Source: Heterocephalus glaber (lineage: Eukaryota > Chordata > Mammalia > Rodentia > Bathyergidae). From it: DNA of 64,000 nucleotides. The translations under genes were made by a program, and so were the position numbers. The notes beneath the pieces are model-generated. The model did not search any database. It worked only from the letters and a program-made list of their open reading frames with translations, and was not told the origin of the DNA. Positions 46,152 through 58,750 of this stretch are shown here, piece after piece (the first letter of the stretch is position 1; every line of letters starts with the position of its first letter). The stretch spans positions 5,481,899 to 5,545,898 of the forward strand of contig NW_004624842.1 of the NCBI RefSeq assembly GCF_000247695.1, read 5' to 3'.

Positions 46152-46499
46152 ATGAACACCAGGGCTGGGGTCATAGCTCAATGGCAGGGGCCTGCCTAGC
46201 ATGCGTGAGGCCCTGGTTTCTATCCCCAGCACCACACACACAAAAAAATCAAAGTGGAAAATCAAGACAAGAGCCCCCCTAGCCCAACCCACTCCCACCT
46301 CTCAGATCATGTCTTTCTTCACTTGCCACCTAGGACCCTTAATCATGGCATATCAACTTCAGTGGACTAAAAACCACCTAGAAGATTACTAAAGCATAGT
46401 TCTGGGAGTGTCCGTGGATGACTGACACGTAGGCTAGCAAACTGAGGGAGGAAGACCCACTTAGGATGTGGATGGCACCAACCAAAAGAAGGGAGTGTC

Positions 46500-46870
46500 C
46501 CCGTTTTAGAAGAGCTCCAGTCTTCTCCATTGCCCTTGGACATCAGTTTCCAGTTTCTTCAGCCTTCAAACGCAGACGCACACCAGCAACTCTACAGTGA
46601 GTTTTCAGGCCTCCGACTTGGGCCTGGTGCTACATCCTCAATCCCTCTTGTTCTTCGGCTTCCAACTCAGGCTGAGCAGCTGCTGGATTCTCCAGCTCTC
46701 CAGTGTACTGATGGGCACTGTAGCTTTTTCTGCCTCTGTTCCTGCAGGCTGCCATTGTGGACTCTTCTGAGTATGATCCACTAAGCTGACCTCATAAATC
46801 CTCTTGCGTAATTATACTTATGTTTTCTACTGGTTCTGTTCCTTTAGAGAACCCTGACTAACACAACCCC
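46500..46870 (+). repeat. MaLR-type LTR fragment
   Basis: TTCAGGCCTCCGACTTGGGC and TAGAGAACCCTGACTAACAC are MLT/MST landmarks. Confidence 0.6.
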
Positions 46871-46889
46871 TAACTCACTGCTCTGCCCA

Positions 46890-47160
46890 ACCTGATGCAT
46901 CTAAACATACCAAGCTTGTTCCTTCCTAAGGGCCTCCTCATCCCTCATGTCTCAGCTCAAATGTCACCTCCTCAGAGAGGCCTCCTTGGCCATCTTGCCT
47001 CATTGCCCCCCACAGTTCACCCCAGCCACTTCCTGTTACATCTCCCAGTTTATTTTCTTCTTAGCACTTATTATCTAGAAATATATTGGCTTACTTATTT
47101 ATTGGCTTACTTGGTTATTATCTGTCTCCTCCACTAGCAAGTGGTCCTTAACTTGGGGAC
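46890..47160 (+). repeat. L2 LINE fragment
   Basis: CTCAGCTCAAATGTCACCTC, CTCAGAGAGGCCTCCTTGGC and AGCACTTATTATCTAGAAAT. Confidence 0.75.
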
Positions 47161-47226
47161 CATATCTTTCCTGTTCACAACTTGCTGTAAACATCAGTGA
47201 GAATCTGTCATGTGAAGGGTCCAACA

Positions 47227-47313
47227 GGGCCAAGGATTTAGATCAGTGGCACCGTGCCTGCCTGGCAAGTGCAAGGTCCTGAGTTCAATTCCATCCCCAG
47301 TACAAAAAAAAAA
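47227..47313 (+). repeat. ID SINE
   Basis: GGGCCAAGGATTTAGATCAG, with a small duplication around the B box (TTCAATTCCATCCCCAG). An older copy is at 47532-47608. Confidence 0.85.
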
Positions 47314-47789
47314 GTCAGACAGGAATCCAGGCCCTGCTGCTCTGTTTCTGATGCTCTCAGTTTTCTTAGCCTCACTCGGGGCAGAAATCAAAAATGGCCC
47401 TGCCCCTCTTAAGCTTCTCACAGAGTCAAAGAACACAATCGTGCCAAGCAGTTCATAAACTGAAAAGTGCTATCGACACAGCTGTTGCTCTTGACATTGT
47501 TGTGGCTGCTGTGCCCTCCAAACAGCACTTCAGGAGCCCGGGGCTCAGCTCAGTGGTAGAGTGCTTGCCTAGAATGTACCCTGGATTCCACCTCAGGCAC
47601 CGCAAAAACAGCATTTCCATACACAAAGCATTTTAAAGGAATAAAAGAGACCGCCATCTCCCCATTACAAAATATCTGCCAGTCACTGACCCCATTTAGA
47701 ATGAAGTGCCAGTGAGGAATGTCACATGTAGTGTAACAGGGACTTAGAGGCTACTCTTGCTAAAAGGCACTGGCTCTTCCCTGGGCCTG

Positions 47790-48395
47790 CAGATGTCCGA
47801 TTGGAAACTAACAGTGGGATAAAAGCTTGGCATCTCTGCCTTCATTTTGTATCTGTCTCCTCTACTACCTTAAACTTTGCCTCAGATTCCTGCTCAACTC
47901 TGCACTTAGGTGTACTAATCACTTAAGGAGTATCTGTCTAAAGGTCCCTTAGTCCTAAATTTACCCAACCTTTCTTGCCCTCCCTCAAGGCTGAAGATAA
48001 CAAGATAAGAGAACCTAAACTCATCTCAAGATTCCAGGATCAGAAAGCCTTTCAGGCAGATCACTGCAGGATGGGCTGTTCCTCTAAGCAGAAGGGATTG
48101 ACCCATGAAAGCAATCATCACAGTTAACCCCGTCCTGAAAGCAGAAACAATCTAGGTGCCAGCAGAACTGCAGAACCAGACCTGAGGTAATGATCAACCA
48201 CACCAGCTTGAGCAAGACTCTGTAACCCGGCATACTTCTTATCCCATGCCCTTTCACCCCTCCCCTATAAAAACTGAGCTCTGTTGATATCCTGGAAGAC
48301 AGGGCTTAGGACACTAGGGTGGCTACGGTGCATGACTAAATCCCTTTCTTGCTTCATTGTCACTCAAGTCTCTCACTGGACTCTCAAACAGGTAG
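47790..48395 (+). repeat. ERV1-like LTR remnant
   Basis: A TATA box lies in CCCCTATAAAAACTGAG (about 48262) and is followed about 90 bp later by AAATCCCTTTCTTGCTTCAT, then a CA end in CTCTCAAACA (about 48391). This matches a class I LTR layout. The start is not resolved, and no viral reading frame follows. Confidence 0.45.
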
Positions 48396-48734
48396 GAGAC
48401 AGGACCTGGTCTACTGGAGCCTCTGGCTTAGGGCTCCAGACACCACTAGGTGGACAAATCATGCCAAAGACAGTAATGTGAGCACTGTCATTCTGTATAC
48501 CAGTGCCACCTGTGGGAAACCCCAGGCAGGTGGCACCTACAGTGGGCCCAGGGGACCCCCTCAGATCATTCTCTGGAACCGCAGAAAAAGTCCATCTGGA
48601 CAGAAAGAAAGGAAGAAGAGGTGGAATGGAAAAGAGGTACCAGAAGAGCAGAGACTGAGCAAGCTGGTGAAGATTAAGAGGAAGTGTGGATTTGTACGGG
48701 AGGAAGTTTAACAAAAGCCATAAAAATAAAACTT

Positions 48735-48815
48735 CCCAGCCAGGAGGCTGAAGCAGGAGAATCACAAGTTTGAGACCAGCCTGGGCTACATGAAAACTAT
48801 AAAAAAAAAACACAA
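48735..48815 (+). repeat. B1 SINE, 5'-truncated
   Basis: CAGGAGGCTGAAGCAGGAGA to GGCTACATG and an A-run. Confidence 0.7.
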
Positions 48816-48848
48816 AAAGAGCTCTCCATCAAAACTACCACCTTTATC

Positions 48849-48879
48849 GATCCCCGGTACCCACCTGCCCCAAAAAACT
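48849..48879 (+). repeat. Extremely truncated ID insertion
   Basis: Only the B-box end (TCGATCCCCGGTACC) and a short tail are present. It lies between two copies of AAAACTACCACCTTTA. Confidence 0.75.
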
Positions 48880-49093
48880 ACCACCTTTACTATGTCTTCT
48901 GAGGTAACATCAGCAGTAATGGGAAAATCAGCATCACGATCCTCAGAGATGACGCACAGAGAAGGACATGTCACCTATGATGTGCTTGCTGGCAGTGCAC
49001 ATCTAGGATATAATTACAAGGTAAAACCAGGCAGACTCAAATGAGGACACTGTACTAAATAATCTGTCTATACTCTTCAAAATATCAAGGTCA

Positions 49094-49183
49094 GGGCTGG
49101 GGATTTAGCTCAGTGTAACCCTGCTTGCCTCGAAAACACAAGGTCCTGAGTTAGATCCCTGGTACAAGGGGGAGGGGGAGGAT
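49094..49183 (+). repeat. ID SINE
   Basis: Plus-strand copy with a G-rich tail instead of A. Target duplication ATCAAGGTCAG. An older ID-type copy and a (CA)n run follow to 49292. Confidence 0.88.
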
Positions 49184-49429
49184 CAAGGTCAGGCTGAGGA
49201 CAGAGTACCTACCTAGCATGTACAAGGTCCTAGGCTGGATTCCTCGCACCACACACACACACACACACACGCACGCACGCACACACACACAAAATCAAGG
49301 TCATAAAAGGCAAATGAGGGCCTGTTCCAGTTTCAAGGCAGAGAAAGAAGTGTGACAACATGAATGTGACATGTGATCTAGGTTGCACCCTGAGCCAGAA
49401 AAAGCTTGTTTGTTTTCTTTTTCTACAAA

Positions 49430-50290
49430 GGATGTTATTGGAACAATTAGAAAATTTTGAATAAGGTACTTAGATCAGATAGGATAACTGTACTGATGCT
49501 AACTCCCCAAGTCTGATAACTTCACTGTGACTGTGCTTAACTATGAGGGTTTTTCCTTGATTTAGGAAACACACATGGAAGGTAAAGATGAAGGGCATCA
49601 TGTCTGCAAATTACTTTTAAATATTTCAGAATATGATAAGCAAATGGGACACAACATTGACAGGCAGGAAATCTAGGAGGCTATATATGGGAATTCTCCA
49701 TACTATTTTTATCATTTTCCTGAAAGTATGAAATTTTACCAAAATAAAAGTTTAAAAAGAACATGTGTGGATGTGTGTAGTGCTTTAGATTGAACTCAGA
49801 CTCCTGCAAATGCAAATCTAAAAAGAATATTTTTTGAACAATACTGCCTGTAACAGGGGAAAGTGGGTCAGGGTGGGTAAAGAATTCCTATTCATTCTCC
49901 ACCCTTTTGTGGTTTTTTATTTTATTCTATTTTTTGGTACTGGGGATCAAACTCTGGACCTTGCGCTTGTGAGGCAGGCGGTGGAACCACTGAGCTAAAT
50001 CCCCAGCCCCCTTTTGTGTTTTTTTAAATACTGTGTTATATGCACATAACAATTTTTTTAAAGTAGGTAATTAATCCTTCTTAGAACTCCCTTGGGTCTC
50101 TGACCTGCAAAATCGCTTCTAGGAACTTACAAATGAACAAAGACATATGCCCAAAGCTGTTCCCTGTAGCACTGTTTATAATAATGACAAACTGGAGATA
50201 ACTCAATTACCCAGCAATGAGAAATGATTTAAATAAATTACAGTGCATCCATGTACAATTAAATATGAAGTAGCTGTTTAGAGTCAGGTC
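49430..50290 (+). repeat. Old L1-type 3' fragments
   Basis: 49430-49760 (GGAAACACACATGGAAGGTA, AAAATAAAAGTTTAAAAAG) and 50090-50290 (GTAGCACTGTTTATAATAAT, GTGCATCCATGTACAATTAA) resemble old L1/HAL1 text. Family uncertain. Confidence 0.5.
49931..50010 (-). repeat. ID SINE
   Basis: Minus-strand copy. Target duplication CCCTTTTGTG. Confidence 0.9.
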
Positions 50291-50369
50291 TATCCTGAAA
50301 TGCAAAGATGTCCATAGTATAGTATTAATTGCAAAAGATTTTTGTCATTTTGTTTTCATTTCTTTTTTC

Positions 50370-50670
50370 TGAGACAAAGTCTGCCTCTGTAGCTGGCTTC
50401 AAACTCACAATCCTCTTGCCTTAGCCTCCTGAGTGCTAGGAATACAGGCATGAGCCACTACACCAGACTAAAAGGTGTTTTTTCTTTTGTTTGGTTTTTT
50501 TAACTGGAGTGCTTTGTTTTGATTTGGTTTCATTTTTTGGGACAAGATATTGCTGTATATTCTAGGCTGGCTTTGAACTCACTATGTAGTCCAGGCTGGC
50601 CTCGAACTTATGGCAGGCAATCCTCTCAAGTGCTGGGATTACAGGTGTGTGCCACAACAGCCGGCTTACC
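50370..50670 (-). repeat. Two B1 SINEs
   Basis: 50370-50470 and 50535-50665, the second with internal duplication. An older ID-type piece at 50684-50748 and another B1 at 50900-51025 follow. Confidence 0.8.
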
Positions 50671-51054
50671 TGGGGACTGTTTGGTTTTTTGGAGTGCTGG
50701 GGTCAAACTAGGGCCTTGTGCATACCAGGCAGGTGCTCTACAATGGAGTGAATAAAGGCAGACTGGATTTGATAAGTGCACACTGTATGCATGTGTTGAA
50801 ATACCACATTGAACCCTATTAAACATATAAAATACATGGTTTACAAAAGTAAAGTAAAACATAGACTTTTATAGAAATATTATATATTTTTTTCTTTTTT
50901 TTGGAGATGAAGGTATCACTACATTGCACAATCTGGCCTTGAACCCCTGGGCTCAAGGAATCCTCTTGCTTAAGCTTCCCAAGTAGCTGGAACTGTAGGT
51001 GTTTACTACCATGTCCAGGTTTTAAAATGTATTTTTAAAAATGATAACACCTGG

Positions 51055-51139
51055 GCTGGGGATTTAGTTCAGTGGCTCTGTGCCTGCCTCGCAAGCACGT
51101 GGTCCTGAGTTCAATCCTCAGTACCGCAAAAAAAAAAAG
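51055..51139 (+). repeat. ID SINE
   Basis: Plus-strand copy. Target duplication GATAACACC. Confidence 0.9.
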
Positions 51140-51501
51140 ATAACACCATGTGGACAGCGGGATCTCACTAAATTTCAGTCTGCTCATCAGAAGCTACACA
51201 ACAGGAAGATGGTACAATGAACTTTCACCAATTCCTTGACTGTGTTTGGGATCAGCTGTGTTTGGGCATATAACTGTGATATTTGTATCTGTCTTAATAT
51301 CTATAAACATACATATTACAGATATTTACCAAAGGACATATACCAAGAGGTTAACAGTGGTTATCTATAGGTGACAGGATTTGGGGATTTTTTTCTATGC
51401 ATGTACATTTTTTTAAAAAAATTCTTTTTCAGTTTCTTTAATATGAGAGACCCAAAATAAAAATAATTTAAAGAGCCATGTTAAGAAACAGGGAGGGAGG
51501 G

Positions 51502-51580
51502 GCCGGAGATTTAGCTCAGTGGTTTCGCTTCGCATGCGCAAGGACCTGAGTTCGATCCCCAGTACCAAAAAAAAAAACAA
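51502..51580 (+). repeat. ID SINE
   Basis: Plus-strand copy with a shortened middle. Target duplication GAAACAGGGAGGGA, which lies in the L1 3' end. Confidence 0.92.
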
Positions 51581-51584
51581 AGAA

Positions 51585-51735
51585 AGAAACAGGGAGGGAG
51601 ACTCTGTATACATAGGAAGGTGATATGAGGGAGGAGAATGGGAGAGTAAAGGTGATCAAGATGCGATATGTATATGTATCAAACCCCAAAGCTGAACGTA
51701 ATCACTACTGTATGTATCAAAAACATGTACTAATA
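51585..51735 (+). repeat. Lineage L1 3' end fragment
   Basis: GGGAGAGTAAAGGTGATCAA, GATGCGATATGTATATGTAT and ACATGTACTAATAA. The best-preserved copy in the window. Confidence 0.7.
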
Positions 51736-51737
51736 AG

Positions 51738-51824
51738 GGCCGGGAATTTAGCTCAGTGGTTTCACCACCTGCTGTGCAAGCACAAGGACCCGAGTTCAAT
51801 CCCCGGTACCAAAAAAAAAAAAAA
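51738..51824 (+). repeat. ID SINE
   Basis: Inserted in the L1 tail. Target duplication AACATGTACTAATAA. Confidence 0.93.
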
Positions 51825-51872
51825 GAATAAACATGTACTAATAAAAAAAAATCTTTATAATTTTTTTCTCAC

Positions 51873-52048
51873 CAGGCAGGGTGGCACACATCTGTAATCC
51901 AGGACTCTGGGAGCCTGAGGCAGAAGAATCGAAAGGTCAAGCCCAGCCCAAGCAACTCAGAAACTTAGCAAGGCCATTTCAAAAAATAAAAAAAGGGATG
52001 GGGATGTAGCTCAGTGCAAAGGCCCTGGGTCCAATCCCTAGTACCACA
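51873..52048 (+). repeat. B1-ID composite SINE
   Basis: CCAGGCAGGGTGGCACACAT through ATCCCTAGTACCAC. A purine-rich (GGAA)n tract follows to 52170. Confidence 0.82.
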
Positions 52049-52429
52049 AAAAAAGAAATGAAGGAAAGAAGGAAGGGAGGGAGGGAGGGGGAAAAGGAAG
52101 GAAGGAAGGAAGAGGAGACGAGAGGGAAGAAAGAGGAAAAAAAGAAAAGAAATGAGAGAAAAAGAAAAATGTACAGCAGAGATACAGCGACATGTATGAA
52201 ATTCATTTCAGAGGCTTGGGGCGATAACCACAGGCAGGCCAAGGCTACATGACTCACAAGAATCAGAACCACCAGACTGACAGGACCCCAAAGGAGCCAC
52301 CAAACCAGCTCCACGGCTCTTGTGAGACAGAAACTCTCACTTGTTTAAGCCTCTGTTACTTGTGTCTCTGTTGCATGCAGCCAAGCCTACATCTAAATAA
52401 AGACAATAATCTAAATAAAGGCAATCACC

Positions 52430-52645
52430 TTTATTAAACACCTATTTACACCACCAGGGAACATGTCTATATGTCTCATCCTTGTCTTATTTGATCCTTA
52501 TAGAGACTCCAATAGATGCTGGGTACGGGAGTGCAGGTCTGTAATCCCAGCTACTCAGGAGGCTGAGGCAGGAGGATCACAAGTTTGAGGCCAGCCTGGG
52601 CAAGTTAGTGAGACCCTTCTCAAAATAAAAAATAAAAAGGGCTGA

Positions 52646-52678
<33 letters not shown>

Positions 52679-52870
52679 TTTAAAGGGCTGGATGTAGCTA
52701 AGTGGTAGAGCAACCTTAGGTTCAATTTCCAGTACCATAAAAATAAATACAGTGTAATAAAAAGAAGTAAGGTAGGCACTATTGTGATCCCCATTTCACA
52801 GATGAGGAAAGTGAAGCCCCTGGTGATGGAATACCTCACCCAAGGTCATCCATAGGGATCTGAGCATAGG
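52430..52870 (-). repeat. MIR split by a B1-ID composite
   Basis: MIR ends (ACCTTTATTAAACACCTATT and CCCATTTCACAGATGAGGAA) flank a plus-strand B1-ID SINE at about 52520-52745, which itself contains an (AAAT)n run. Confidence 0.75.
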
Positions 52871-53669
52871 CAGGTGGCTTCAGACACCATTATCCCATGA
52901 GGCCAACCTAGGGTTCCCATCCCTCAGAAAAGGACGGCAGCATCTTACCACAGTCCATAGTAAGCACTTGTTTACACACCTGACTCCCTGGTCTGCATTT
53001 GCTTAGCTCTGAATCCAGAAGCCTCACCAAGAAGGGTAAGAGAGGTCACTGGCTGACTCCCTGTGGGTACCAGTTTGTACAAATGGTGACAGTCCTCATG
53101 GCAGGAGCAGAAGGAGGCCCTGGCCAGACAGCCCTCCTTGCTTTTCACCATTCCCATCCCCAGGGACTCAGTACCACAGGGCAAATGCAGGTGAAAAGCT
53201 CACAGGGCAAAAACCCAAGGTCTCAAGGAGTCAAGAGGAGTCACGCTGAGTAGATGTACAGAAAGGGTGAGGCAGAGGCACTGGGAAACAATCCAGAGGA
53301 CACTGGACAAGGCGGCCATGGGAGCCATGGCTCCAAAGGGATGACAGGAAAAGCTAAGGATGAAGACCACGTGGCAAACCAGGGCGCCTTCATTGCTTCC
53401 ACCAAAGAGACCCTCCGTGACTGCAGCAGGGGACTAACGTGATGGAACAGGTGATCTGGAAAAATCACCCCCAGTAAAGTCTACGCTTGGTCTCTTCCTT
53501 GGTCAGTCTCAGAATCAGCACCTAGGTTCACTTTAGCCTACATCTTATAGATTATACAACAAACAAATCTTGTTATGATTCTCACTTTCCAGTATGTGCT
53601 TGTTCATTCTCTTCGCTCTAAGAATCAGCATACTGTTTTGACTGTAGATGATGAAGTAAACCAACTGCT

Positions 53670-53880
53670 TCTGTTTTTGCAGTTCTGGGAATTGGACTCA
53701 GGGCCTCTGGACTGAGCTATATCTCCAGCCACCACCCCTTCCCTCCTTTTTTGGGGGGACAGGATTTGCTAAGTCATTAAGTTGCCCAGACTGGACTCAG
53801 TCTTTCAATTCTCCTGCCTCAGCCTCCCAGAGTGCTAGGATTACAAGCATGTGCCACCAAGCCTGGCTATATTTTCAAAA
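53670..53880 (-). repeat. B1-ID composite SINE
   Basis: ID half TTCTGGGAATTGGACTCAGG, then B1 half to GGATTACAAGCATGTGCCAC. Confidence 0.75.
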
Positions 53881-53984
53881 TGTTTTAGTCTAGAAAAAAA
53901 AACTTTTTTCCATTACAAATGAGGATACTAGTTTCCCTTTTAAAGGATTTTTTTTTCCTATGGCAAATATCTGCCAAGGAAAAT

Positions 53985-54555
53985 GTTATGGCTTGTATCT
54001 AGATCTCCCCCTAAAGCCTCATGGGGCTTTTGGTTTGTTTGGGGGTTTTTTGTTTGTTTTGTTTTGAGACAGGTTCTCACTATGTAGTTCAGGCTGGCCT
54101 CAACTCACGCTGATCCTCCTGCCTCAGCCTCCCGAGTGCTGGGATTACAGGCATGCGCCTCCACACATGGCAGAGTGGGCTTTTTGGAGGTGGCTGAATC
54201 TGGGGTCTGTGCTGCCAGGATCAAGAACATGATGCTGGGATTGATTCACAGTGAGATGCTAGGATTAAGGGTGTGAGTGCTACCCTCCCTAAGGGCAAGA
54301 GGCTTGGGTAAGATAAAAGGGACAGAAAGAGCTATGGTCAGGGCTTGTCACTTGCTTGTGCCTTGCTGCCTTTTGCTTGCTGTTTGCCATGAACTGTTTC
54401 TCCTCTTTAGTGCCCCTCTGCCATGCCACTCTGCCTTGGAGCCAGCTAATTACAGACTGAAATCTCTACAAACTGTGAGCTAAATAAACTTTTCTGCTTT
54501 TAACTTTGGGTGTCAGGTATTTTGTCTCAGCAGCAAGAGAAAAGTAACTAGGTCA
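53985..54555 (+). repeat. MaLR-type LTR split by a B1
   Basis: GTTATGGCTTGTATCTAGAT at the start and TGAGCTAAATAAACTTTTCT, GTCAGGTATTTTGTCTCAGC at the end. A minus-strand B1 (about 54060-54175) lies inside. Confidence 0.65.
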
Positions 54556-54689
54556 GAGAAGAATGATACAAGGAGAGCCAGCATGTTTTCCTCACCTGTG
54601 CCAATACCAGGAGCCACTCTGCCAGGCTGGACTCCAGCCTGGAGACTCAGTTTCCCCTTTGGAGTTGTCTCACTGGTCCTGAGTGGTCA

Positions 54690-55058
<369 letters not shown>

Positions 55059-55169
55059 CTAGGGATGCCCTGGCCTCTTTCCCCTGCCCCTGACTGCTGG
55101 AGTGCTGGTTATATTTTGATTAGAGGGTCCTTTTCTCTCTGTGTAGCCTGGATGTGTATAGAAAAATCA

Positions 55170-55310
55170 TCCAGGTACTTGGGGGCTGAGGCAGGAGGAT
55201 CACTGCAAGTCTGAGCTCAGCCTGAGCTACATCATGAATTCAAGGCCAGCCTGAGCTACACAGAGAGACTGTTGACAGAGAGAGAGAGAGACAGAGACAG
55301 AGAGAGAGAA
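55170..55310 (+). repeat. B1 SINE with (GA)n tail
   Basis: CAGGTACTTGGGGGCTGAGG with duplicated CAGCCTGAGCTACA. Confidence 0.75.
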
Positions 55311-55394
55311 GAGAAATTACCTAAGGCCTGAAAATACAGTGAAGGGATGACAGTGTGTCCTTTCAATGTCCTGCTGGGGTAGTAGCTCACAAAC

Positions 55395-55555
55395 CTGAGC
55401 GGACATAAGAATCCCAGATTGCTGGTTGCCACCTCCGGGTATCTGACTCAGCAGGTGTGGTAGTCTGCATATATGGACTCCTGACCAGGAATACTCAGGT
55501 GATGCTGACACTATTGGTCTGGGGACCTCACTTTGAGGACTGTGGTCTAACAAGC
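55395..55555 (+). mobile_element. MER20-like hAT relic
   Basis: AGAATCCCAGATTGCTGGTT, TCAGGTGATGCTGACACTAT and TGGGGACCTCACTTTGAGGA. Confidence 0.65.
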
Positions 55556-55671
55556 CTGCCTAGGGTCCTCTCGCTCTCTGGAGGATGGGGCTAGTTTTGA
55601 GAATTTACTACTGATTCAGTACCCAGGCCCCAAGTTAAATGTTAACTTGTAAAACTCTGATCCAATATGAT

Positions 55672-55756
55672 TTTTTTTTTGGTGCCGGGGATCGAACTCA
55701 GGACCTTGCACTTTCAAGGCAGGCAGTGGTACCCCTGAGCTAAATCCCTGGCCCCC
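55672..55756 (-). repeat. ID SINE
   Basis: Minus-strand copy. Approximate target duplication CCARTATRAT. Confidence 0.88.
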
Positions 55757-55869
55757 CAGTATAATGATTTTTGTCAGGTAGAGAAGATAACCTCAAACAA
55801 AGGTCAGGGTGTTGCCCCATAGAACATGAACCAGATTTGTACCTAATTTAGCAATCTGACTTTGGTGAT

Positions 55870-55975
55870 CTTTTTTATTTTTTTGAGACAGGGTCTTGCT
55901 AGCCAGCAACTCACTATCCTCCTCCCTCAGCTTCCGGAGTGCTGGGATTACAAATGTGCACCACCACATCTGGCT
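55870..55975 (-). repeat. B1 SINE, partial
   Basis: TTTTTGAGACAGGGTCTTGC to GTGCACCACCACATCTGGC. Confidence 0.8.
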
Positions 55976-57039
55976 TTCATATCCTTTTTTTGAACTGGTT
56001 TTGTGATCCTTCCAATTCCTTCATTAATGATGTAAGGAAAATTCTGATTCACGTTCAGAGTCTCATTTGTATATAAGTATTATATTTTTAACATTTTGGA
56101 AATTTTACTTTGATTAGCAGCACATATTCCTTGGGTTCCTACACAATATCACACACTCTTCCTTTCTAACAAAGTGAACCCTGATTAGCTCAGGGTGGCA
56201 AAACACTTAATTAAACATTTAGTCCCCTGATCACACACATCTAGTGCCAGCCATGTGACTCCCCTCTCACCAAAAGGAGCCAGTGGGCAGTAGTTCTGGG
56301 GACAGCTTCCCTCCCAGAACGAAAATGCAAAAGTCACCAAGGAGAAATCTCCCACTTGTTGCACTTGTTCTGATGGGTGAGATGTAGTCGCTGTTCTGCA
56401 ACCTTACGGATGAATGCCACCAGCTAAGGCTAGCAGACAGGAAGCTAGAAGCCTTGTCCATCATGACATATGTGACCCACTAACAAGCCCAACACTGCCT
56501 ACTTATGAACTTCTTTCACGTGAGAGAAATAAACCCTAACCAGGAAGCCAGTGCTCCATTACCTGCAGAACAACACTCCTGAGGACAGAGCACATGTGCT
56601 GCCCCTGACCAATGAGAGATTTAGAGAACGGTTCCAGGAAAGGTGTGCTTATTCCTAAAAAGGTTTCCACTGCTCATGAGTGACTCTATGTCTGGCCTGC
56701 TCCTGTAGAAGTGACCACCATCCCAGGACCACAAGGTGAGCCACAGTGGGGGACACAGCCCTGCCTCAAGACAGTGGTGACCACAGCTGGAAAGACACCC
56801 AAGTCTTGATGCCGGGCTGAGTTCCCTGACTGTCTCAGGCCTGGAACTGCCCTATCCAGGCCTTGTGCTCTGTGAGATGACAAACTTCTCAACTCTTTAC
56901 GTCAGCTTTTGTCAAAGGCTTCTGTGATTTGTCCTCAGGATCACCCAATTTAATTACATCAACCCCTAAGGGTAAGAGCTGTGGGAAAAGATCTGAGGGG
57001 CTGACTCCTGTCCCTTTGCAAGCAGCATTCAAGACACAC

Positions 57040-57212
57040 GGCTGGATGTGGTGGTGCAGGCCTGGGAGGCTGAGGCAGGAGAATTGAAGCATAAGTTTGA
57101 GCTCAATTTGGGCAACTTAATGACTCAGCAAAACCCTGACTCAAAAATAAAAAATTTAAAAGGTACTAGGAATACAGCTCAGTGCAAAGGCCCTGAATTC
57201 AATCCCCAGTAC

Positions 57213-57245
<33 letters not shown>

Positions 57246-57252
57246 ACAAGAC
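57040..57252 (+). repeat. B1-ID composite SINE with (CA)n tail
   Basis: GGCTGGATGTGGTGGTGCAG through AATCCCCAGTACCACACAC. It ends about 60 bp from the ZNF341 exon at 57314. Confidence 0.82.
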
Positions 57253-57313
57253 CCATGCACAGCCAAGGCTCATGATAGGTGACCTCGGCCCTTGCTGCCC
57301 TCTGCCCACTTAC

Positions 57314-57504
57314 CTGCTCATTCTTGTGCTGGGTCATGTGGGACTTGAGCTGGAAGTAGGTACTGAACTTGCTGGGGCAGAACTGGCACAGGTAGGAGCT
57401 GTCGATGAGTACCACCTGCTTGGGCTCCATCTTGTCCCCCTCGTCCTCACCTGCTGTGGGCAAAGCCTGGGGCTGTGGCGCACCTGCCAGGGTCTGGCCC
57501 AGCC
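57314..57504 (-). CDS. ZNF341: ZNF341 internal exon: acidic linker and finger 3
   Basis: It encodes [20 protein letters not shown] and a further acidic run, then VVLIDSSYL and finger 3 (CQFCPSKF through HMTQH), ending KNEQ. The acceptor is CTCCCTAG and the donor CAG|GTAAGT, so it ends in phase 0. The proline/acidic start is variable-looking linker, whereas the finger is intact, with both cysteines and both histidines present. Confidence 0.93.
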
Positions 57505-58226
57505 CTAGGGAGAAGGCGGAGGAAGAGTCAGGCAAGGAGTCACAGGACGCCTACCGCCCTCCTCTGTGCTCCCCCACCTACTATGTGCTTTGGCGGCAGG
57601 CACTGTGCTCCAGGCACCCGCTCCCATCCAGCAGTGGGAGGGGTGCAGCCAGCGCAGACGCTAAACTGCCAAGACGCTGACCCGCAACTCAGCCACAGTT
57701 GGTGCTCCGGCCACCTCCCTGCCCTCCCCTCGGACTCTGTGGACCTCTTCCCATGCCTTGCTCCTCTCATGATGTTCCCAGGCCCTGGTTCTAACTGGAG
57801 CCCCAGGCTTCACTGTCCCTTCCTCACTCTCCTGTCAGGGACCTCTGACCTGTCTCTAGGCCCATGGCTGGGCACCTAAGGGCCTCCATCATGTTTGATA
57901 AATAGTTGAACCTTTGGTACTGGCCCCGCAGGTGTTGCCAAAGCAACAGGAAGAGTGGTCCTCCTCCAGGGAGCTCACAAGACTCAGAGGACACAGAGAG
58001 CTACTTCCAACTGGAGGCACTGACAGAGGACACACAGCAGCCATGAAAGTGGGGCTATGTGGAGGGACTTTGGCTTGGGCTCCACACTGTTGCCCACAGT
58101 GCCCATGAGCTGCACATGGCAGTAAGAAATTGAAATGTGGCCAGTCCAAACCCACATGTGCTGTCAGTATAAATGCACACTAGATTTCAAGACGTTATTA
58201 TAAAAAGCATATAAAATATCTCAATA

Positions 58227-58308
58227 CGGCTGGGGGTGTAGCTCCGTGGTCATGTGCTTGCCTAGCAAATGTAAGGCACTGGATCTAATCCCCAGTATTG
58301 CAAAAAAC
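58227..58308 (+). repeat. Older ID-type SINE
   Basis: GGCTGGGGGTGTAGCTCCGT and ATCTAATCCCCAGTATTGC. Confidence 0.75.
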
Positions 58309-58429
58309 AGAAATAAACAACAACAACAATAACAAATCAACAATTTCTTTATATTACATGTTAAATTGGTAACATTAGCATATTGGGTTAAATAAAATGT
58401 ATGATTTTAAATAATTATTTTTTTGGTGC

Positions 58430-58750
58430 TGGTGCTAGGAATTGTTTTTTTTGTTTGTTTGTTTTTTGGGGTTTTTTTTTTTGGTACCAGAGATCGAACT
58501 CGGGACCTTGTGCTTGTGAGGCCGGCACCGGAACCACTGAGCTAAATCCCCGGCCCTGGTGCTAGGGATTGAACTCAAGGCCTCACACAGGCTAGGTAAG
58601 TGCTCTGCCACTGAGCTACAATCCCCACCCCTTTTTACTTCTAATTTTTGAGACAGGGTGTTGGTAAGTTGCCCAGGGTGGCTTCTAACTTGAGACCCTC
58701 CTGCGTCAGCCTCTGAGTAGCTGAGGTTACAGATGTGCACCATAGTGCAT
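58430..58750 (-). repeat. B1-ID composite SINE with a young ID inserted
   Basis: The young minus-strand ID (58472-58554) is flanked by GGTGCTAGGAATT and GGTGCTAGGGATT, its target duplication in the older composite's ID half. The B1 half runs to 58745. Confidence 0.82.

Noticed and set aside
47790..48720. Retroviral internal genes after the LTR-like unit
   Set aside because: No primer-binding site or gag-like frame could be recognised downstream.
49250..49292. CRISPR-like or other ordered array
   Set aside because: It is a simple CA-type microsatellite at a SINE tail.
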